NCBI GenBank assembly: GCA_030533445.1
Contig: CM060066.1
Coordinates: 35,534,235-35,598,234, forward strand
From: Cyprinodon diabolis
Taxonomy: Eukaryota > Chordata > Actinopteri > Cyprinodontiformes > Cyprinodontidae
Length of the DNA: 64,000 bases
Direction: 5' to 3'
Positions 12,856 through 23,860 of this stretch are shown here, in pieces. The position numbers were made by a program, and so were the translations under genes. Position 1 is the first letter of the stretch. Each line of letters opens with the position of its first letter. Under the pieces are notes generated by a model. The model worked only from the letters and a program-made list of their open reading frames with translations, made no database searches and was not told where the DNA came from.

Positions 12856-14345
12856 AGCCACTGTTACGTCAATCAAACAGGAAAGGCCACTTTACAGCAG
12901 ACTTATAATTAGTGAACCTTTTAGCCTCTAGCACCTTAATTGTTAATTACAGCACCCTTTACAATTATAACCTGGTGGAAAAACCAGACACAAGCTGTTG
13001 TCACTTTTCCTGAGGAATCCTAGTCTTTATGACCTCCAGTTTATTCATGCTCTTGGGTTTTGTGTGCTGCCCCCACCTTTTAAACGTCCTATCTAAGAGT
13101 TTTAAATTAGTGAGGTGACTATGATTTCCACTTGTATCTTTAAGAACTTCTTTTGAAACCAACAATTTCATATATGCTTTGTATTGTTGACAATTTTTGA
13201 CAGCTCAAAGAAAATCAGGCTTAGACTTCCTCACAGGTGGCATGACATTCTCTCCCACAATTTCCTGAAACATGCTGGAATCTATTTTGTTATCCACATG
13301 CTGGAGGTTTTCAGTGCCGGAGGTAGCAGAGTTGGCCCAACGCATCAATAAACCCCAACCATAATTCATTGTTTGCATGGCGTTTTCTTTTTTACTTCTT
13401 TAAATATACAGCAGATGCAGATGTAAACATTCAGTCCTACTAAAAGAAGAATCCCAAAACATCTTTGCCCTCTTTTATATATTTGTGAGCAAATTTAAGC
13501 TGACAGTTTTCAAGCCTTTGCATCAGTCTTGGCGTAAATTTTGAAGGTTGGACATTAAGTGCTTCATCGTTAAACTTTAACCTTATTACGGGAAGTAAAA
13601 CTTTAAGTGGATGCTGCTACACAGCCTTCCTTCATGTTTTTTGCAGTGAGGTTTTTTTTCTTTAACCACTATCCCTCTGTAATCTGCTGACAGCCTTTAA
13701 TCACTTTCTCTTTCTGCCACCAGGGACCGTAGCCACTGTTCATTTAATTTTAAACTTGAAAAAGATGCTTAGCATTCTCTCAAGGAACAATCATGGCCTT
13801 CACTGTCTAGGGTTAGGGAGAGTGCATGACAGTGGATTAAGAAGTCAATACTTTTAACCTGTGATTGCTGTGGGACAAAACATTTATAAACGTTTTTCTA
13901 AGTGGTCTGACAAACTGTGCTTATTACCAGAAATTTTGGTTTTCTTTAGCTTTGCAATCATCAAAATGTGCAGTGATACAACTTTAAATCAATCAATTTA
14001 TAAAAGTTAAGCTTTTCAAAACTTAGTGAAATAAAGTATCTCTTTTCATTTTTATGAAAATGCACCTGTACAAGAACAGAAAGCAAAACACAATCAGCAT
14101 GCTCTACATGCATCTGATTCATCTTTACCTGGCGAAGACGACACCACATTCATCTCTGCTACATTTTCAAAACCTGCTATCTGATTCTCTAACGTGCCTC
14201 TCAGATTGGAAGTCCCTTGCATTCCCACCGTTTCAAGTTTTTTTCTCCTTCTGTTTTCATTTTTTCAGATGCTCAATCCTGTTGCGAGGTTGTCTCTTAG
14301 AAGTTGAAAAGTTCTTTTCAAGCCCAAAGTTTTGCGTCTTCACTT
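12856..14345. other. Non-coding DNA, nothing recognised
   Basis: No supported feature. The ORF at 14,054-14,404 (+) runs through a pyrimidine tract and overlaps the exon-like segment below in another frame. Confidence 0.5.
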
Positions 14346-14351
14346 TTTCAG

Positions 14352-14430
14352 CTGGCAAGATGAATATCGCCGGGACAAAGCAGAGAAAAAGGAACGGCTT
14401 CTGACAAGACTTCTGAAGGCCCAGGAGCTC
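14352..14430 (+). CDS. Possible internal exon of a coiled-coil protein
   Basis: A pyrimidine-rich acceptor (CTTCACTTTTTCAG) is followed by an open frame reading WQDEYRRDKAEKKERLLTRL, then LKAQEL. This is a strongly charged, heptad-like helix unlike the random ORFs around it. The frame stays open to 14,520, but no consensus donor follows, so the right end is a guess. In human, CEP112 (a coiled-coil centrosomal protein) lies directly upstream of AXIN2 in the same orientation, so a 3' exon of cep112 is one candidate; I cannot verify the sequence match. It could also be a chance ORF. Confidence 0.3.
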
Positions 14431-14520
14431 GTCCTGTCTTTTTCCTTTTGCAAATTCTACCAGTTACCGGCAGCTAAAAAGCCCCACAATCAAATGCAAA
14501 CCAAGAAGTCTGCCTTTTAA

Positions 14521-16310
14521 GATACATCAGTGAGGCCCTTGTGGCGAAGCAGCTCTGCTTACGATTTTCACAACTTTTTTTGAAAAATGAGGAAATTCGT
14601 GCATTTTCCTTTCTGTTGTCTGAGCCGCAGACAGTAAGTTCATGCGCTGTATGTGCAGACAACGTGATGCTGTGAATGCATGATCTTGAGAGAGTGTTGC
14701 TCCAGGTATTTTTTTCTTGGGAGAATTTATCTTGTAGAGAATATGATTTCTGTTTTCTAAATGTAAGTGGTGCTTGCATTTGTGCTTGAAGCAGACTGCC
14801 CTCATTCAATTTAAAGTGGAACTGTAGGAACGGAGAGTGATGAAAAAAGGAGACTAGTATATAAAAGCAAAATAAATACCATATAGTTTATTTTCTTTCA
14901 GTGTGGCATGAGTTGCTCTTTGTAATTTGTGTGTCCTGACCAATCTGGGTTGGATATTTGATTCACCAAAGTTGTGTATGTGTTAGAGGGGGGTTGTGGT
15001 TTAACACTTTCAAGAATCACTTAGCGGGCTGCATCACAGAGCGGCCTCAAGTAACCTGAAATAGCTGAAACTAGACCTCTAGGCAAATAATCACCTTGGG
15101 TCTGCATAAAGCGCCATGGTTATGCATTGTAAATTGTGAAAGGGAATGCTTTAACATCGTGTGGCATATGTATTTCAAGGCTTTGGATGCTATCCGAATT
15201 TCACCCACACAACCACAGGCTTTTGCTGTAGCCCTCTCAACTGAAATATCTTTTTGCATTCCAAAAGGGACAAAAAAAAACAACCCTTTTTTCCTCCTCT
15301 GAGTTTGCTTAAAGAATGTGTCTGAAGCACCTAGCTATCACCGCTGCAGGGTCACAAATCTTCCTGAAAAAGATTTATGATTCAGATTCAAGGATGACCC
15401 CCTAATTCAGTTTAAGCAAAAACTCTTACAGGGTTACAGAATGACGGATTAACTAAACAATCAACTGGACGAATTTTGATATTTTTAGAAGTCTCTCTTC
15501 CTTCTTTGAAGAGGTTTTTATGAAACATTTCTGGCAGGAGAGCAAGCTGTCACACTGGTTGTCTTTTCCTTGCACTGCAATTTCCTAGGCTCGTAACACA
15601 CCTACTCCTTTGATGTGGGTTTTCGAAACCTTGTCCTTCAACCTGTTTACCCTGCAAGCATCTCAGTACGGGTAACACACTTAATGATGTCATTTCACCC
15701 AAGCTCTTTTTTTTTCACTCATTGCTTCATCAACAAGTTAGGTCAGTTATGTGGCCAACTAAGATCTTTTTAAATGGGCGTGTGTCGCGGTTGTGTTCCG
15801 CTTTGTTCTTAGGTTACACAACTACTCTGTCTCTGGAGGTGAGTTTGATCACCGCATAATCATCTAAAGATCCCTGTGATTCATACATGCCTCAAACATC
15901 AAAGAGTCAACCATTTTGTATTCAAGCCTTTGGCTGCCCTCCCTTTCATGACCTGTGGTTTAAATGTTTTTTTGGGTAGTTTCTTCTTAGCAAGTCCATG
16001 CTCTAAATTCAGTTTAGCCCCATTAAAATTAACTGCTTTGTGCACATAGTTCAAGTAATTCTTAAGATCTTCATCTTAATCTAAGTATTATTAACTTAGT
16101 TTACATTCACATTTCACATTAGTTGACATTTACAGGTTGTTTGCAGGTTGTCTAAGATTAAATTCAAAAATATATTTGCATCATGAGTAAGAAATATGTT
16201 ATTGTATCTATGCTTTATCCTCTCCTGACCTTAATCTCTGACATTCAATTCAACTGAAGTTCAAAACTAATAGATTTATTTCAAGGGGAAAAAGGTGTTC
16301 TTTTTTTGTG
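14521..16310. other. Non-coding DNA, nothing recognised
   Basis: ORFs at 14,474-14,809 (-) and 15,071-15,302 (both strands) overlap each other and show no domain. Confidence 0.5.
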
Positions 16311-16319
16311 AGTGGTTGC

Positions 16320-16482
16320 AGATGTTCAAGGCTTTTTCTATCAGCTTTTTAAAATGTTTTAAGTCATTTGCTCTGATGCTGTTACCCCAATAGATGATGG
16401 CAGAAGGGATCAAACTCTCCACAATGGAGTTGTACAGCCTGCTTTCTCCCTCCGGGCTGACAGCTTCACAGTTATGACTCCA
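16320..16482 (-). pseudogene. Rex1-like LINE fragment, C-terminal ORF remnant
   Basis: On the - strand a stop-free frame of about 50 codons reads LYNSIVESLIPSAIIYWGNS, then IRANDLKHFKKLIEKAL. This matches the region C-terminal to the reverse transcriptase of fish Rex1/CR1-group LINEs, where SVVES..., WGGSI and KL(V/I)KKA motifs recur. No RT core, 3' tail or TSD is attached. The same clade is represented by the larger relic at 22.65-23.86 kb. Confidence 0.5.
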
Positions 16483-16732
16483 TTCTAGTTAACAGCAAGT
16501 TATTCATACTCCACCACCCCATCTTTACGCACATAATGGACATAATATATATGACCTGCGCTTGTTTTGTTTTCTTCACATTCTGAATCGATCATTGTTT
16601 CAATATTCTATCAAAGTTCTATCTTTATTAGCCTAATACTATTGGAATTTCTTTATGTTATTAATCAATGGAAGGAAACAATAATTTGATGCTCTGTAGC
16701 ATCTCTGAGTATTATTGCTCCATATTTTGCCC

Positions 16733-17669
16733 TAGGGCTGGGCGATAATTCAATAACGATATATATCGACGTGTGGCGCAATAGAAAAAAATAGGCTCGA
16801 TAAAAGTTCGATAAAGAAACGCAGTTTTCCTTCCTTCTCATTGTAGCCTAGCATGTAGGTTTATGCTAGTCACTACTTCCTCCCAACCAATCACAATCGC
16901 GGACCCAGGCACGCCGTCACAAAGCGCCGCCCTCTCAAACCACAACACAGAGCACATGAAGATGTCGCAACAGGAGAGTCGGAGGAAATTGTTCCAAAGA
17001 AAGGTTTTTTTAGTTCGCCAGTTTGGCAGTATTTCGGTTATGGCAAGTCGGACAAAAAACAGACCACAGTCATCTGTAAAATGTGTCGGGAACCAGTGAA
17101 AAAAAAAAAATCTGATAACACAACCAACTTTTTTTTTTTTTATCATCTCAGCCGCTCACACCCGCAGGAGTACGAGCTGTGTAGGCCCCGGCGCGGCTCT
17201 CCTCCGAGGAATCTTCGGGAATTTCGGGATAATATATATATATATATTCAGTTCTGGGCAGTTTCCCACGTAGTTCTAACAATTGAGAGAAAAATGCTGA
17301 GGGGCCAGAAACTTCAAAGTAATAACTCAGGTTAAAGCAGGAAACTAAGCTGAACCAGGTTTATTTGTTATATTTATTTTGGTCACTTTAGTTTATTCTT
17401 TGTCAGTATTTAATAACATAACTCAGGTCTCTTAAGTAATTTTTCTTTAAAACAATTCTGTTATGGTTAAAAAAGTTGGTTAAATAAATATTTAATTGGA
17501 AGTCTGTGTTTGTGTTCTTTATTAAAATTAAATCATTTAGCGATATCATAAAAAGTCCAGGCAGAGCTGCACATAAAATATGGTTTCAAATCTTTTCAAT
17601 AATTATCGATATCGATCAATATGCATTTTTTTTTATCGATAAGCTTTTTTTCTATATCGCCCAGCCCTA
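16733..17669 (+). mobile_element. Non-autonomous hAT transposon with BED-finger remnant
   Basis: Perfect 15-bp inverted ends (TAGGGCTGGGCGATA / TATCGCCCAGCCCTA) are flanked by an identical 8-bp duplication TTTTGCCC (16,725-16,732 and 17,670-17,677), the hallmark of hAT elements. The 937-bp interior keeps only the N-terminal coding part of a transposase. It also has poly-A, poly-T and TA runs. Deletion of the catalytic domain makes it dependent on a related active element. The unmutated TSD and TIRs suggest a relatively young insertion. Confidence 0.88.
16957..17182 (+). pseudogene. hAT transposase N-terminal BED zinc-finger remnant
   Basis: Inside the hAT element, one + strand frame reads VWQYFGYGKSDKKQ, then TTVICKMC and, after an expanded lysine/phenylalanine stretch (A- and T-runs), HLSRSHPQEY. 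The aromatic VWQYFGY start and the C-x2-C ... H-x4-H pattern are those of the BED zinc finger that binds hAT termini (as in ZBED proteins). No hAT dimerisation or DDE region follows. About 75 codons survive, with no initiation codon in frame at the expected place. Confidence 0.75.
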
Positions 17670-17679
17670 TTTTGCCCTA

Positions 17680-18300
17680 AATAAAACCCAAACATACAGA
17701 AAAGATTACAAAGCAAACAGTTAGTGTAACTGGACAGCTTTAAGGGCTGGAGCTTTAACTTTTGGTTAATATCCTTGCATATGGGGTCAGTTGATGTTTT
17801 GAATGCACTCAACAAAGCACAAATGAAATGAAAGGTTCAACTAAGAACTGTTCAAAGCATATTTCAGTTCATAGTTCCAAACAAAATGAGCTCAGTCCAA
17901 GAATAAGTTCATTTGGACAATCTGTAATGTAATACGTAACAATCATTATGTATGCTTACATTACAAAGGAATGCCTTTTCCAATGTAAAGCAAACATGAT
18001 GCAGATGGATAGTTAAGAAAGTTAGTTCGGAGACCTTTTTGGAGATTCTCTGCTTGATCTGGGCTCTAAAAGGAAATACAACAAGTTCGTCTGTGGAATG
18101 TCTTGGCAAGCATGTGAAAAAATGTTGAACTTTCACCTCATGTGTGTAGCAGCTGAGTTCTTAGCTGGGGCATTCCTGTTTTATTAGCATAGCTCCATAT
18201 ACCATATTACAGATTATACAACAACTTTATCAGAGTCATGGTAAAAATAAAGGTGCTATGATTGAACTATTTCATTCTGTTTGTTACTGGAACAAATGTA
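17680..18300. other. AT-rich non-coding DNA, nothing recognised
   Basis: Unique-looking AT-rich sequence. The only ORFs are short and unsupported. Confidence 0.5.
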
Positions 18301-18320
18301 TTATTTGTTGTTTCTTACAG

Positions 18321-18353
18321 GACACGGATGATCAGTGGGATATGCCAAAATAA
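18321..18353 (+). CDS. Possible terminal coding exon (very short)
   Basis: A good acceptor (TTGTTTCTTACAG) precedes an open frame DTDDQWDMPK followed by TAA, and the stop is directly followed by a donor-like GTAAGT. An AATAAA signal lies at 19,041-19,046, so a terminal exon with a 3' UTR of about 700 bp is possible. Together with the exon-like segment at 14.35 kb this could be the 3' end of a + strand gene upstream of axin2. The frame is only 10 codons long, so chance cannot be excluded. Confidence 0.25.
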   Translation, partial: DTDDQWDMPK

Positions 18354-18359
18354 GTAAGT

Positions 18360-20020
18360 ACTTAATTTATTTCCAAAATGCACTGAAAATAATGTGATAA
18401 AACTTTGATGTATTGATCAGAAATAGTTTCTAAGACATCTTTTCACCACTACAACTAGAAAAGTTAGGGACATATTTTGGGAAAGAGTTTTGCAATCTTT
18501 TATTTCTCTCTACATTGCAAAATGTTTTAAAGTAGTTCATTTTAGCTACTTCATGCTTCAGCATCATTCTGCACCAGTCTGACTCTGGAATCTTAACCTG
18601 CCTGAAAGTTTTGGGGATTCCTGGAACCCTGTTTCTGTTCTGTTTGGATCTGTATCCTTGATTGAGCTAGGGACTTCTGCATCTCAGAACAGCCGTTTCT
18701 GACGTTGATCGGTCTCCTATCAGCTCTCAGTGGTTGCTGCTCTGATCAGGGACATCCTGGACGGCTCTGCGCTGTACCCCTTTTGGCACTCCATCAGATG
18801 GAACCTGCCTATCACGCAGAGAATGGACTTAACTGTTAAAAATGATTGAGGGTCCCCTGCTAAAAAACAAAACTTCTGGCCCTGTCAAATCTTATGGATC
18901 ATCTAGATTTTCTTCAAGAATTGCTCTGTTTAAATCTTTCCATCTCCCCATCAACCCTACTTTGCTTTCCTGAAAAAGGAAAGCATTTTCACAACATGTT
19001 GCTGCCAGTATGATTGTTTTGTTGAAAGTAATTGTGGCATAATAAAGCTTTCAAAACAAATGTTTTCAAAGCACTGTACCTTTAAATTCACATGTTTATA
19101 CAATGGATTATGTTGCTAATATTAGATTTTGCATATATATCTTTAAATATAGATTAAGAAGGCACATAATAAATCCTTCTCCAAGTTATTCTATTATATT
19201 TAATATTAAGAGTGCCTCATTAGTCATGTACCTCACTGCATGCTACTGTCTGGTAAGGTACAGAAATTCATATACTAACTAAACTAAAGCAAGGGAAATT
19301 GATAAAAAGATTACAGAACTCATTATTCTCACTCTACCTTCCTTTGTAGCCATGTGTAAGATGGGCTCACTTCTATAACCCCCAGTAGAAAATATAATGA
19401 TGCAAGCTTTTCTGGATGATTTCACAATATCTTTTGTGCAAATAGCAATACTGATTCAAAATTTAAAATCACTACACTTAGTGTAATACATCAAACCTGA
19501 GGACGGTGTCACATAGATGGTTCTAGACACAAAAGCAGAGTTTGTTCAAACGTAGAATTGTCAAAATTGTCTGCTGGGTTTTGTCTTCTTCACAATGAAG
19601 CATGTTTACTTATGTTTATTACAGCTCTATTTCTATGGAGATAAAAAGTACTCAGATAAAGACTCTTAACTAATTAAGTAATTTTGATACTACTAGATTT
19701 TAAGGGTATTGTTCTTTATTATAATGTCATTATTATATCATTATCATACACAATCATATACTACTTTCTTTCAGTTTATCCAACCCAGTCCAAATCAAAA
19801 CAAAGATGTTTGTGGTTTTAGCATAACAAAATGTAAAAAGTCCAAGGAATAAGAATGATTTTACAAAGCATTGCAAATTCCCTCAAGGGTCTGGTAATGC
19901 ATCTCAAACTAAAAGCATAAAGGCTTTAAAATACAAACAGCTGAATTCAGATGTTAAGTCCTCTTTACAATTACTAAACAATAAAAGTAGTGGCCTAATC
20001 TAAAAGTAGCTAGACATCAT
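18360..20020. other. Non-coding DNA; possible 3' UTR in its first part
   Basis: 18,540-18,860 is more GC-rich than its surroundings and is followed by AATAAA at 19,041. The rest is AT-rich without features. Confidence 0.35.
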
Positions 20021-20025
20021 TAGAT

Positions 20026-20250
20026 CAGGTTTTCTTAACCCTGGTCCTAAAGGCCCACTGCCAAACATGTTTTGGGTGTTTCCATAACTCGACACACTTT
20101 ACCACAATGAAAAGGTGATTAACAGGTTTTTGCAGCATTTGATAGCTGCAGAAGAGGTAATGCAATCATTTGAATCAGGTGTATTTGAGTAGAGATATAT
20201 CTAAAACATGGAGGACAGTGGGCCCTGACGACCAGGGTTAAGAAACCAGG
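20026..20250. mobile_element. Short hAT-type MITE (225 bp)
   Basis: Inverted ends share TTCTTAACCCTGGTC (left 20,032; right as reverse complement), followed by GGGCCCACTG-like bases on both sides. The element is flanked by the identical 8-bp duplication CATTAGAT (20,018-20,025 and 20,251-20,258). It has no coding capacity. TSD length and TIR type place it in the hAT superfamily. Confidence 0.8.
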
Positions 20251-20259
20251 CATTAGATG

Positions 20260-21440
20260 ATATAACTGCCATATTTTTATACTTGGCCATGTAAGTGTGA
20301 TCCACACTGACAGGAAATGTAAAAAAAGAAAAGAAAAGAAAAGACGAAAAAAGTATCAGTACCTAAATGCAGCGAAATGCAGCAAAGAAAAAGAATTATC
20401 TCCAGACAGCTCTGTAGTCTCAGTAAGTTGGCAACAGTGATGCTAAGAATGTTCTTCTTGTATATGCATTTATGTTGACCTCATCACTATTTACTGTCTC
20501 GACATAGGTGTTGCAACAGAACTAGACAAGAATCTTTATTTTTCAAAGGAAAAAAGCTACAAGACCGAAATTTTGAAGAAGCTAGCAAATGCAGAGAGAT
20601 TTAAAGTGAAATATATTATCAGTAATATAAAGTTCAAATGATAATAATAAAAAATGTATCTAAAATATTGGATTTAAAATTTTAAGATGGAAAATGTGCA
20701 AAGTCCCTGGTTGAAAAGGGCTCTGCAGACACTCACACACCATAAGTCCCCAGAGCTCCAGCTGCCCAGGATCTTTAAAGTCATGTTGTCCTAGTGAGAA
20801 GGAAGATCCAGCTGGTAGACTAGCCCTTTTGATCCCTTTGCCTTTTATGAGAAACACAAACATCTCCTCGTCGTTACCCACACTAGAGTGATTGATACCC
20901 TCACATTCACACATGCACACCCAGGCAGCACACCAAGACACACTCACATTTTCTTAATGGATGCCCTCTCTCCCACTGTAATCACTTTGCTAATGACCTG
21001 CTTGAACTTCGAAAGGAGCCCAAAGGATGTTTAAAAAAAAAGTGCAGAACATTTCTGTGGCTTACTGGATATCCAGTCTGTAGATATCCCCAAAAAATAT
21101 AAATACCTTGTGAAGTCCTGTTTTTTTTTTTTTTTTTCCAGAACTGAAATAACCGGGCGCCTCAAAGTTTGATGTAATCATTTGTTGACTGTGATATAAA
21201 GGAGATAGAGGTAGTAAACTAGTATGAACCAAGGATTAGTACTGGACCCTGGCTTTAATGAATGCTTTGAAGAAGTTGTACTTTATCTTGATAGCTAATA
21301 TTAGTAACATTATCTGCCATTCGGAGATGATGAGATACAAAAAGCTGTTACAATGCTGGCATTTAGGATAGGACACAAACAGATGATCAGTCATGTTAGG
21401 TTCACTGCATCAGAACTTATTCGACAAGTGGTTTACCATC
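20260..21440. other. Non-coding DNA, nothing recognised
   Basis: Includes a 17-T run at 21,121-21,137 and a 95-codon - strand ORF (20,660-20,947) without recognisable domain. The ORF contains cysteine-rich low-complexity sequence and no splice support. Confidence 0.45.
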
Positions 21441-21449
21441 ACCTCTTTG

Positions 21450-22204
21450 CAGTGGTAAAGTACACACATTGCTTACTTAAGTAGAATTATACATACTGCA
21501 GTTTAAAAACACTCTGGTAAAAGTTGAAGTTTCAACTTGACCTCTTTACTCAAGTAAAAGTGAAAAAGTATGTGCTCCAAAAACTACTTGAAGTATAAAA
21601 GTATAAAGTAACCTTTAAAAAAAAACAGCCAGATGCCACTATATGAATTGAAAGCTAAATTTTTCGACTATTTCGAAAAATTCTTTGAGATAACGCCAAA
21701 GATGAGGGAGGTCTTGTTGGTCTCTGTCTCCGTCTCTATTTCCCGATACGCACTCGCCTGTGTCTGACCTTTCAGACATTTCAACATCTTTTTCTGAATC
21801 CAACATTGAAGCATGTCATAGACAATTCACGTTTGCAGTTTGAACCTTCTTGCTTCTGATGATTCTCTTTGGCATCAGCACAAATTTGAGGAATAACTAA
21901 CCAATGAGTGTTTGCGTTATATGAGTCATCAAATACAAAAATTTGCACTAGATGTGGATGGTGCCAATGATCTGCATTGGATGACGCACATGATGTCAAA
22001 TAAATATTTATAAGCATAAACTGAAGCCAAGAGTAACGAGTAACGTTTGTTTTAAAAACGTAAGGAATAGAAAGTACAGATACTCGTGTGAAAATGTAAT
22101 GAGTAGAAGTCAGAAGTAGGAAGAAAACTAAGTAATGGAGTAAAGTATAGATACGTAAAAAGTGTACTTAAGTACAGTAACAAAGTATTTGTACTTTGTA
22201 CTTG
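21450..22204. mobile_element. Non-autonomous hAT-type element (755 bp)
   Basis: The left end CAGTGGTAAAGTAC and the right end GTACTTTGTACTTG are flanked by a perfect 8-bp duplication CCTCTTTG (21,442-21,449 and 22,205-22,212). Both flanks of the interior are rich in ACTTAAGTA/TACTTTACT-type subterminal repeats, as in many fish hAT elements where the transposase binds many sites. No transposase remnant is visible. Confidence 0.8.
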
Positions 22205-22573
22205 CCTCTTTGCTCTTTTTCACAATAAGTCAAAAACCACCTCCACCAAAACATGCCATTTGAACTTTTTTTGAAGCTTAATTTCTTTGAATAGCTTTTA
22301 AAAGATTTGGTTTATGTATTTCTGCTCTCTGCTTTAACTTGTTATTACTCCCTTTAAAGCTACAGTGTGTAATTTTTATATAACATATAACAGTCAGACT
22401 GCAGCGACATGTACCACACCCCGCCACAGCCTCTCCCCTACAACAATATGGAGGCTGTTATGGTACGAAATGTCTCCTGGGACGTTTGTTTTACCTGTTG
22501 AGTGATGTTGAGCCTTGATAACAGCATGAAATACATAAATTCTTTAAAACTCATCTGAAATACACTGAAAAAA

Positions 22574-22575
<2 letters not shown>

Positions 22576-22643
<68 letters not shown>
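22576..22643. repeat. (AT)n microsatellite, 68 bp
   Basis: Uninterrupted AT dinucleotide run of about 34 units, directly before the Rex1-like LINE relic. Confidence 0.97.
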
Positions 22644-22647
<4 letters not shown>

Positions 22648-22649
22648 CA

Positions 22650-23860
22650 GTGTGGGAACAGCACCTGAAGAGCACTCAGCAAACTGAGTGGTGAAAAGAC
22701 TAGAGGAGGTGGGGTCTGTGTCTACATCAAAACAGCCAGTGTAAAAATGCTTGATCGGTCGCCAGTTTCTGCTCTCCTGATATCGAGTTTCTGACTGTTA
22801 CCTGCAGACCGTTCTATCTGCCAAGAGACTTCACTGTGGTTAGCATCACTGCTGTATATGTCCTCCCCTGCACTAATACAAAAGAGACCATGAAGATTCT
22901 ATACTAAGCTGTCTCTGAGCTCCAATCTGCACACACAGAGGGCATTTTCATCATTGCTGGGGATTTTGACCAGGCTAACTTGGAGACTGTTCTCCCTCAT
23001 TTTTACCAACATGTGGACTTTGCGACTCGACACTTAGGATTTAGCCTACTCTAAAATCAAAGATCCTCCCCGCCCCCAACTTGGGTCATCAGTTCATCTA
23101 TCTGTCATGCTAATTCCTGCATACAGGGCCCAGCTAATCAGGGCAAAACCAATAGTGAAGCAGGTCAGAGTGTGGGCTGAGGGGGCCAAGGAGAAACTCC
23201 AGGACTGCTTTGAATGCTCTGAATGGAACATGTTCAAAGCTGCAGCAACCTATGACAACAAAATAAATATATTTGGAAGGTTTGAGGCCCTAAACAGCAC
23301 TCCAGCAATGAAAGCCCTTCCACACCAGGGAGAGGGGCACTCAACCTTGACATAGCTGAAGAGAGAAAAAACTCTGATAGTCAACCTAAGAAAGGCCCCA
23401 GGCCCCAATAACATACTGGGGCGGGTGTACAACGAGTGTGCAGGTCAGCTGGCTGGTGTCCTCAAAGACAATTTTAACATCTCTCTGGACCAATCAATAG
23501 TGCCAGCATGCTTTAAGTCTGCCACCATCATTCCGGTCCCAAAGAAGCCTCAAGTCACCTCACTCAATGACTGTTGCACTGACTCCAATCCTGATGAAGT
23601 GCTTCAAAAGCTGGTTAAAGAACACATCATCTCCAGTCTCCCCCTCAACATTTGACCCATTCCAGTGTGCCTACCAACGGAACCACTCCACTGAGGATGA
23701 CATCTCCTCTACTTTTCACCTGAGCCTAGCACAACTGGAGGAGAAGAAAGCCCACGTGTGGATGCTTTTCCTGGACTTTAATTCAGCTTTCAACACATCC
23801 TCTCACAGCATCTGATAGGAAAACTGGAACCGCTGGGCTTCAATACACCCCTCTGCAATT
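22650..23860 (+). pseudogene. Decayed Rex1-like LINE (endonuclease to RT start)
   Basis: Fragments in several frames follow the order of a CR1/Rex1-group LINE ORF2. Near 22,700 is an endonuclease piece (TRGGGVCVYIKT). At 23,107-23,355 is the linker before the RT. At 23,470-23,560 is PACFKSATIIPVPKKP and at 23,655-23,815 FQCAYQRNHSTEDDISST followed by [10 protein letters not shown], the region of RT motifs 1 to A. Frameshifts near 23,340 and 23,570 and a stop at 23,653 disable it. The relic is cut at about 23,860 by the L2 LINE, so it is the older insertion. Confidence 0.7.
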
